Translations under genes and position numbers: made by a program
DNA from: Nonomuraea solani
GTDB taxonomy: Bacteria; Actinomycetota; Actinomycetes; Streptosporangiales; Streptosporangiaceae
Length of the DNA stretch: 64,000 nucleotides
Direction of reading: 5' to 3'
Assembly (NCBI RefSeq): GCF_900108335.1
Contig: NZ_FNVT01000027.1
Span: 57,037 to 121,036, forward strand
The notes under the pieces: model-generated
The model's input: the letters and a program-made list of their open reading frames with translations, nothing else
Databases searched by the model: none
Told to the model about the DNA's origin: nothing
Shown: positions 58,997-64,000 of the stretch, piece after piece
How positions within the stretch are numbered: position 1 is the stretch's first letter
How the letters are laid out: the number at the start of each line of letters is the position of its first letter

Positions 58997-61581
58997 GTTA
59001 GAGTGGCCAGGTACTCGGCGGCCGTGGTCTCCTCGGGGACGCCGAGTCGCCTGTAGATCTCTACCGCACGCCGCAACTCGGTCACCGCGACTTTCCGGTC
59101 CGCTGTCGCGGCCGCGCAGCGGGCGACACCTTCCAGCGCGTGCGCCTCATCCAAAGGGCTTTCGATCTGTCGGGCAAGGTTCAGTGCCTGCCGATACATT
59201 TGGGCTGCCTGCTCCGGGCCAGCGCAAGCGGCCAGCAGGGCTCCGGTGTGGTTGAGTGCCTCGGCCTCTCCCTGGGGGTCCCCCACCTGGCGGAACAGTG
59301 CCAGTGCCCGCTTCAGCAGGTCGGCCGCCGCTGGGTGCTTCCCGGTTCGGGTAAGAAGGCAGCCAAGCTGCTGCATCGCGTTGGCCTGTCCGAGTCGGTT
59401 GCCGAGCTGTTCATATAGCGCCAGCGCCCGCTCGTGCAGGTCGGCCGCCTGCGTGTACTTTCCGGTCAAGTGTCGGGTGCGTCCCAACGCGTTGAGGGCG
59501 TGGGCCTGCCCACTACGGTTGCCGAGCTGTTCATATAGCGCCAGCGCCCGCTCGAACAGGTCGGCCGCCTGCGCATAGTCTCCGGTGATGCGCAGGGGAC
59601 GCCCCAGATCGGTGAGGGCATGGGCCTTCCCGAGGCGGTCGCCGAGCTGCTCAAACAACGCCAGCGCCCGCTCATGCAGGTCGGCCGCCTGCAAGTACTC
59701 CCCGGTCACGCGCCGGACCCACCCCAAGCCGTTGAGGGCGTGGGCCTGTCCGAGGTGGTCGCCGAGTTGGTCGTAGAGCGTCAGCGCCCGCTCGAACAGG
59801 TCGGCCGCCTGCGTGTACTTCCCGATCACGCGCCAGACGCGCCCCAGATCGGTGAGGGTGTGGGCCTGTCCAAGCTGGTGGCCGAGTTGGTCGTAGAGCG
59901 TCAGTGCCCGCTTGAGCAGGTCGGCCGCCTGCGTGTATTCCCCAGTCATGCGCTGGACCCACCCGAGGTTGTTGAGGATATGGGCCTGTCCGAGGTGGTC
60001 GCCGAGTAGTTCATGGAGCTTCAGTGTCCGCTCGAACAGGCTGACCGCTTGCGCGTACTCCCCGGTCAGATAGCGGATGTCGGCCAGGTGGCGCAGGGCG
60101 GTGGCCTCGGCGGCTGGATCATGCTGCATGTGGGCGGCGTTGGCGGCGGTGTGGTGCAAGGTGGCTGCCTGCTGCCAGGGGCCTTCCTGGCGTAGGTAGG
60201 CGGCCATGGCCGCGGTCAGCTCGATGAGAGGGTGGGGCAGGCTCTGGTTAGTTGCGTGCTCCAGGCAGGCCAGTAGATTGGCGTGCTCTGTGCGCATCCA
60301 CGCCAGCGCGGTGTCACGCTCGGCTAAGTCTGGGCCGTCCGATGCGGGATCGGGGGCAGCTGGGGGTAGGGCAGGGTACGGGGTGCGGGTCAGATGGGAA
60401 TCGGCGGTCTGGGCGGTACGAGTGTAGTAAGCCAGCAGCCGATCGGTTGCCCGCTCGCGCTGCTCGGCCGTCTCACAGGCGGTGGCCAGGTCGCGGGTGT
60501 AGGCGCGCAGTAAGTCATGGAGTCGGTAGCGGCCGGGGCCGGGCTCGTCTAGGAGATGATCGACATACAGCGCTTCCAACTCGCGACGGGTTTGAGCCAG
60601 AGGGATGTCAGCCAGGGCGGCGGCGGCATAGAGGTCGATGTCCGGACCGGGATGTAGTCCCAGGTGTCGGTACAGCCGCTGCCGGTCGGCCGGCAAATGC
60701 TGGTAGGACATATCGAAAGCGGCGCGCACCGCCCGGTCCCCGGCCTCCAACTCGCCCAACCGGTCGGTTGCGGCGGCGAACTCGGTGGCAAACGCATGCA
60801 GCGGCCAGGCGCGCTTGTGCGCGATCCGGCCGGCCAGGACTGTGATCGCCAGTGGCAGATGGCCGCACAAGTGCACCAAGTCTGCCACCGCCTCAGCGTC
60901 CGCCCTGGTCAGGGTGCCGCGCCCGGCGAGCCGGGTGAACAACGTGATCGCCTGCTCGGGCGGAAGGGTGGCCAGGTTGAGGGATTCGGCGCCATCCAGG
61001 CCGATCATCCGGCTGCGGCTGGTGATCAGTACCAGACAGTTGGGCGCGCCGGGAAGAAGGGGCTCCACCTGGGCGTGCCCGGTGGCGTCGTCCAGAATGA
61101 GCAGTACCTTCTTGTCGGCCAGGCGGGAGCGCCAGCGGGCGGCCCGCTCGCCGAGGTCGTCGGGGATCTGGCACGGGTCCATGCCGGTGCGAGCCAGGAG
61201 CCGACCCAGCGTCTCGCCGGGGTCAGCGGCGGGGACGTTGGGGGTGTGGGCGTACAGGTCGACAAAGAGCTGCCCATCGGGATAACTAGCAGCCAGCAGA
61301 TGCGCCACGCGAACGGCTAAGGCAGTCTTGCCGACGCCGGGCATGCCGTCGATGGCGTGGATGGCCACGATCCCGGTGCTCTGTGCGGCGGCGGTGGTGA
61401 GGTGACGCAATTCCTCTTCGCGGCCGGTGAATGCAACCATGTCACGGGGCAGCGTGCGCATCTCTGGTGACACCGGTGGCGACAGTTGGTGGATGTGTTG
61501 GTCACCGGCGGCGATGTACTGGCGGGCCTGACCGTCCGCGTGAGTGTCGATCCGCACCTGGGGCTGGTCGTCGCCGCTCAT
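58987..61581 (-). CDS. STAND NTPase: NB-ARC domain with TPR repeats (NLR-like)
   Basis: 864 aa. N-terminal motif DGQARQYIAAGDQHIHQ (16-32); NB-ARC with Walker A GMPGVGKTAL (79-88), Walker B KVLLILDDA (158-166), LVLITSRSR sensor, CGHLPLAI (GxP) and a winged helix with YRLHDLLRAY (MHD-like); then about nine TPR units of 40 residues (roughly 500-830). This is the NLR-type architecture of bacterial immune sensors. ATG overlaps the stop of the 138-aa gene (ATGA). Its stop lies inside the IS3 remnant, so the natural C-terminus may have been altered. Confidence 0.88.
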   Translation of the reverse strand: MSGDDQPQVRIDTHADGQARQYIAAGDQHIHQLSPPVSPEMRTLPRDMVAFTGREEELRHLTTAAAQSTGIVAIHAIDGMPGVGKTALAVRVAHLLAASYPDGQLFVDLYAHTPNVPAADPGETLGRLLARTGMDPCQIPDDLGERAARWRSRLADKKVLLILDDATGHAQVEPLLPGAPNCLVLITSRSRMIGLDGAESLNLATLPPEQAITLFTRLAGRGTLTRADAEAVADLVHLCGHLPLAITVLAGRIAHKRAWPLHAFATEFAAATDRLGELEAGDRAVRAAFDMSYQHLPADRQRLYRHLGLHPGPDIDLYAAAALADIPLAQTRRELEALYVDHLLDEPGPGRYRLHDLLRAYTRDLATACETAEQRERATDRLLAYYTRTAQTADSHLTRTPYPALPPAAPDPASDGPDLAERDTALAWMRTEHANLLACLEHATNQSLPHPLIELTAAMAAYLRQEGPWQQAATLHHTAANAAHMQHDPAAEATALRHLADIRYLTGEYAQAVSLFERTLKLHELLGDHLGQAHILNNLGWVQRMTGEYTQAADLLKRALTLYDQLGHQLGQAHTLTDLGRVWRVIGKYTQAADLFERALTLYDQLGDHLGQAHALNGLGWVRRVTGEYLQAADLHERALALFEQLGDRLGKAHALTDLGRPLRITGDYAQAADLFERALALYEQLGNRSGQAHALNALGRTRHLTGKYTQAADLHERALALYEQLGNRLGQANAMQQLGCLLTRTGKHPAAADLLKRALALFRQVGDPQGEAEALNHTGALLAACAGPEQAAQMYRQALNLARQIESPLDEAHALEGVARCAAATADRKVAVTELRRAVEIYRRLGVPEETTAAEYLATLTTI
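59270..60070. repeat. tandem 120-bp repeats coding for TPR units
   Basis: About seven units of 120 bp, very similar at DNA level: GCCCGCTCGAACAGGTCGG or close variants recurs every 120 bp, with each unit encoding L-Y-x-Q-L-G-x..GQAHAL..LG..R..TG.Y.QAADL. Similarity at silent sites suggests recent duplication or gene conversion. Confidence 0.75.
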
Positions 61582-61994
61582 CGCACGGTGGTCTGCTGGT
61601 CGTGGCCTGTGATGTACCGCCGCGCCTGGTCATCCGCGCGGTCGGGGATGTTTATGGTCGGGGCGCTGATCTGCTGTCCAATGGACAAGGGGAGGCGCAG
61701 GTGCTCACTCGGTAGGTGCTGCAGAAGCGGCCCTAGCGTGGGACCGTCATCCAGTAGGTAAGGCAGCCATAGGCGCCACATATCTTCCAGGGCATGTGCG
61801 GTGTCGGCGGTGTTCAGCCGACTGGTCTGCTGGGGCTGGATGTGGGCGGTATCCGGGTCAATCTGCGCCTCCTTGGCCCCCTTGGGGCACGGGGTACGCC
61901 ACGTGGTCACCATCTTGGTACGAGTCTGGGTACAAGCGTCGGTAGCCATCGCCCCCTGTAGCTTCGTCGCCGCGGCCGACATGATCGGGTCCAT
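61578..61994 (-). CDS. small protein coupled to the STAND gene, with shared C-terminal motif
   Basis: 138 aa. MDPIMSAAATKLQGAMATDA, a helical N-terminal part with WRLWLPYLLDD further on, and C-terminal DDQARRYITGHDQ (121-133), which parallels DGQARQYIAAGDQ at the N-terminus of the next protein. Stop overlaps the STAND ATG by ATGA. Start ATG 61994 has AGGAG 9 nt upstream; TTG 62012 is in frame. No enzymatic residues recognised. I infer an effector or adaptor that works with the STAND protein. Confidence 0.65.
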   Translation of the reverse strand: MDPIMSAAATKLQGAMATDACTQTRTKMVTTWRTPCPKGAKEAQIDPDTAHIQPQQTSRLNTADTAHALEDMWRLWLPYLLDDGPTLGPLLQHLPSEHLRLPLSIGQQISAPTINIPDRADDQARRYITGHDQQTTVR

Positions 61995-62012
61995 CCCGTT
62001 CCACTCCTGCAA

Positions 62013-62471
62013 GCAACTTAGGACTTCACGTTAGACACGCCCATGGACCACGTACACAGAAAAACGCGAACACGATCTGGAAATCGGGATGGTAGGAACG
62101 GCGCGGTCTGTCTGATCGTTGCCGCTCCGGCTCGTCGGTCGCTACCGCAACCACGCGTGCCGATATCTTATTGCCAGTTCACGCAGCCTTTTTCCAACCT
62201 GAAGTTGCAGTCACGTCTACGAACCCGGTGTACGGGTTGGAGCACGCGCCGAGCACTGCGGCTGTCACCGATGGATGGTGCCGTCATGACCGGAGCACGG
62301 AATCCTTTCCGGGAAGCGCGGTGTAATGATCGAACATGTGCTAGCCGTGCTCGGTGCGTGCTCGTATGCCCCGTCATGTGCTGTCAGGGCCCGGCACCGC
62401 CTGACATTCAATACATGCGGAGGTGGCACGAACTACCATCAAGTGGCATCGCACGCCACTAAAGGATCTTG
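62013..62471. other. 459-bp region without a convincing gene
   Basis: Lower GC than the rest; short frames on both strands lack ribosome sites and family features. It should contain the promoter of the 138-aa/STAND operon and the right end of the island. Confidence 0.5.
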
Positions 62472-62514
62472 CTTCTAATCCGACGGTCGCAGGTTCGAAT
62501 CCTGCAGGGCGCGC
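62472..62514 (+). repeat. attR / next attL: second 43-bp copy of tRNA-Arg 3' end
   Basis: Exact copy of 47899-47941. The 5' half of the tRNA is absent, so this is not a functional tRNA. It closes the first island and, with the second integrase 207 bp further on, opens the next one. Confidence 0.92.
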
Positions 62515-62661
62515 TTTGATCATGGTCTGACCTGCGACGATGCGGGATCGGATGCGTTCTAGAATTTTCATCTAGCGTTTGTGTGCTCCGTGCGCGCTCG
62601 GTTGCACCAACCCTGCACATTCCATGATCATCCGGTGGCCTCGGCTGCTGCGGGAAAGCAG

Positions 62662-62702
62662 CGGCCCCGCTTCGCTGCGAGCAGGTGGCGAATGCGGGGC
62701 CG
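62662..62702. terminator. long hairpin between second att copy and second integrase
   Basis: CGGCCCCGC-TTCGC pairs with GCGAA-T-GCGGGGCCG: 14 bp with one bulged T and a 12-nt loop. A smaller hairpin GCTGCT..AGCAGC lies just before it. Probable end of the integrase transcript. Confidence 0.55.
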
Positions 62703-62720
62703 GACGTTTAATCCGACTGT

Positions 62721-64000
62721 TCAGCTCCTCAGTGAGATGAGTGTCCCCGGTTCAGCCTGGCCTTCCTCGCCGAACAGCAGGGCTGCGGTCTTCTCGGCTG
62801 CCGCCGTGGCGACCTGCGGGTAGACGGAGGTGTAGGTGTCGGCGGTGAACGCGCTGGAGGTGTGCCCGAGCGTTTCCTGCACGACCTTCATCTCCACCCC
62901 GGCCGCGAGCATCAGCGACGCGGTGCCATGGCGCAGGTCGTGGAGCCGGATCGGCGGCAGCCCGGCGAGGTAGGCCAGCCACAGGAATTGGTCGGAGACG
63001 TGCTGCGGGTGCAGGCGGTTGCCGTCGGGCTGGGTGAACACGAATTCGGTGTGCGTCCACGCCTCACCCATGGCCAGGCGTTCCTGGCGTTGCTGTTGCC
63101 GGTGGGCGCGCAGCACCTGGGCGGTTGGGGTGTCCAGGGCGATGGTGCGGACCGAGGCGTCGGTCTTCGGGGTGCCCTCATGTACCTCCCAGGCCAACTG
63201 CACCAACTGCCAGTTCACCGTCACAGTGCGGGCATCGAGATCGACTTCCTTCCAGCGCAGCCCGCACGCCTCGCCCCGGCGCAGCCCGCGCAACGCGATC
63301 AACTGGTACAGCGCGAACAGGCGGTGCCGTCGGGCTTGTTCGAGGAACAGGCGGGTGTGCGCGGGTGTCCAGACCATGACCGTGGAGGGTCGCGGCACGC
63401 TGGTGTAGGCGTCGATCGGGTCGACCCGCCGCCCGCCCCGGCGTTGCTTCTCCCTCTCCTTGTAGCTGCGGAAGTCGCTCTGCCAGGCACGGACCCGGTC
63501 GTCGGTCCACACCAAAGGCTTGGGCCGGGTGTGGGCGGCCATCTCCAAGACCGCAGCCGGGTTGAAGTCGATCAGCCGGTCTTGGCGCATGGCCATGTTG
63601 AGCGCGTGGCGCAGGGTGGCGCGGATGCGGTGCATGGTGGCGATGCTGATCGGCCGCCGGTATTTGACGCTCTCGCGCACCTTTGGGTCGGGGTCGGCGC
63701 GGCGTTCGGCGATGGTGTCGTTGAACTCCTCGATCTGTTCGAACATCAACGCGATGTCGCTGACCTTGAGCTGCTCCAACCTGAGCCGCCCCAGGTAGGG
63801 GGTGAGGTAGAGGCGGATGTGGCCTTCGTAGGAGCGGCGGGTGGTCTCCTCGATCTTCCGCTTGCGGTTGAGGAACTCGGCCAGCCACTGCTCGACGGTG
63901 ATCTCCTGGGTCAGATGCTGCCCGGTCTTGACCTTGCGGCGGACCGTCTCCACGTTCGGCAGCGTGTCGGTCTCGGCCAGGGTGCGTTTGATCAGGTCGG
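62721..64000 (-). CDS. second tyrosine integrase, 5' end outside window
   Basis: 426 codons in the window; the frame stays open to the edge (…DLIKRTLAETDTLPN before VETVRRKVKTGQHL), so the true start is beyond 64000 and the GTG at 63953 is internal. Catalytic set: Arg in ALRGLRRGEACGLRW, Lys in GTPKTDASVRTI, LHDLRHGTASLML, LGHTSSAFT, ADTYTSVYPQ. TVEQWLAEFLNRKRK is the core-binding start. It resembles actinomycete integrative-element integrases and is clearly different from the first one. Belongs to the next element. Confidence 0.92.
   Translation of the reverse strand, partial: DLIKRTLAETDTLPNVETVRRKVKTGQHLTQEITVEQWLAEFLNRKRKIEETTRRSYEGHIRLYLTPYLGRLRLEQLKVSDIALMFEQIEEFNDTIAERRADPDPKVRESVKYRRPISIATMHRIRATLRHALNMAMRQDRLIDFNPAAVLEMAAHTRPKPLVWTDDRVRAWQSDFRSYKEREKQRRGGRRVDPIDAYTSVPRPSTVMVWTPAHTRLFLEQARRHRLFALYQLIALRGLRRGEACGLRWKEVDLDARTVTVNWQLVQLAWEVHEGTPKTDASVRTIALDTPTAQVLRAHRQQQRQERLAMGEAWTHTEFVFTQPDGNRLHPQHVSDQFLWLAYLAGLPPIRLHDLRHGTASLMLAAGVEMKVVQETLGHTSSAFTADTYTSVYPQVATAAAEKTAALLFGEEGQAEPGTLISLRS

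Larger units (their letters stand above)
47899..62514. mobile_element. 14.6-kb integrative defence island in tRNA-Arg
   Basis: Bounded by the 43-bp repeats, with a tyrosine integrase immediately inside the tRNA end. Cargo: Wadjet-like operon, two small-protein/STAND modules (one broken), two transposase remnants. No relaxase, FtsK/TraB translocase, replication protein or excisionase is seen, so it is probably not self-transmissible. A second integrase lies just past the right repeat, so another element appears to be stacked next to it. Confidence 0.88.

Noticed and set aside
59270..60070. CRISPR array
   Set aside because: The regular repeats are 120-bp coding TPR units without spacers; no cas genes in the window.
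62043..62462. 139-codon plus-strand frame at the right end of the island
   Set aside because: No ribosome site, atypical codon use, no recognisable domain; likely non-coding.
62374..62571. 65-codon minus-strand frame with AGFEPATVGLE
   Set aside because: Translation of the tRNA 3' repeat, a well-known spurious gene call.

Overview
Organism and style. The window is GC-rich throughout, with G/C-ending codons, many GTG/TTG starts, short or leaderless 5' ends and actinomycete-type families (SARP and LuxR-ATPase regulators, a DUF742/sensor-kinase conservon fragment, DUF1707, MEDS-ATPase). It looks like the chromosome of a filamentous actinomycete. Streptosporangiaceae (Nonomuraea-like) is my best guess, by inference only.

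Chromosomal part, 1 to 47.9 kb. From left to right: a truncated DUF2079 membrane protein and a small lipoprotein; a TetR/FAD-monooxygenase divergon followed by a Rieske oxygenase; DUF1707 and MEDS-ATPase proteins; a MerR/aldo-keto reductase pair; DUF998, universal stress protein and a short methionyl-tRNA synthetase with a possible Met leader peptide; a phosphotriesterase-like lactonase; a STAS anti-anti-sigma factor with a group 2 sigma factor; a secreted small protein; an IlvD/Edd plus saccharopine-dehydrogenase-like operon with a divergent TetR; Tex, an amidohydrolase and an RpiB-like isomerase on the minus strand, divergent from a DUF917 / hydantoinase-oxoprolinase / peptide-type ABC importer operon; a MarR/MFS divergon; a conservon reduced to kinase plus DUF742; an orphan paralogue of the ABC binding protein; then regulators (LuxR-ATPase, a SARP-like protein without its usual second domain, a true SARP), a B-lectin protein, exonuclease III, CobD and a ZIP transporter.

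Integrative island, 47.9 to 62.5 kb. A tRNA-Arg(UCU) gene is followed directly by a tyrosine integrase. A 43-bp exact copy of the tRNA 3' part recurs at 62,472, where a second integrase follows. The window therefore shows one complete 14.6-kb island and the start of a second one, stacked in tandem on the same tRNA. The first island carries cargo that looks like anti-phage defence: a four-gene Wadjet (JetABCD-like) operon with 4-nt overlaps at every junction, and two small-protein/STAND-ATPase pairs. One pair is intact (138-aa protein plus 864-aa NB-ARC/TPR protein). The other is broken (205-aa membrane protein plus a STAND fragment frameshifted at its Walker A and then cut short beside an IS3-family remnant). 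I see no conjugation, replication or excisionase gene in it.

How it may work. The most interesting signal is that each small protein carries, at its C-terminus, a short Gly/Gln/His-rich motif that reappears at the N-terminus of the adjacent STAND ATPase. That is the layout expected for amyloid-type signalling between an NLR sensor and its effector. The motif sharing is seen in the sequence; the function is inference.
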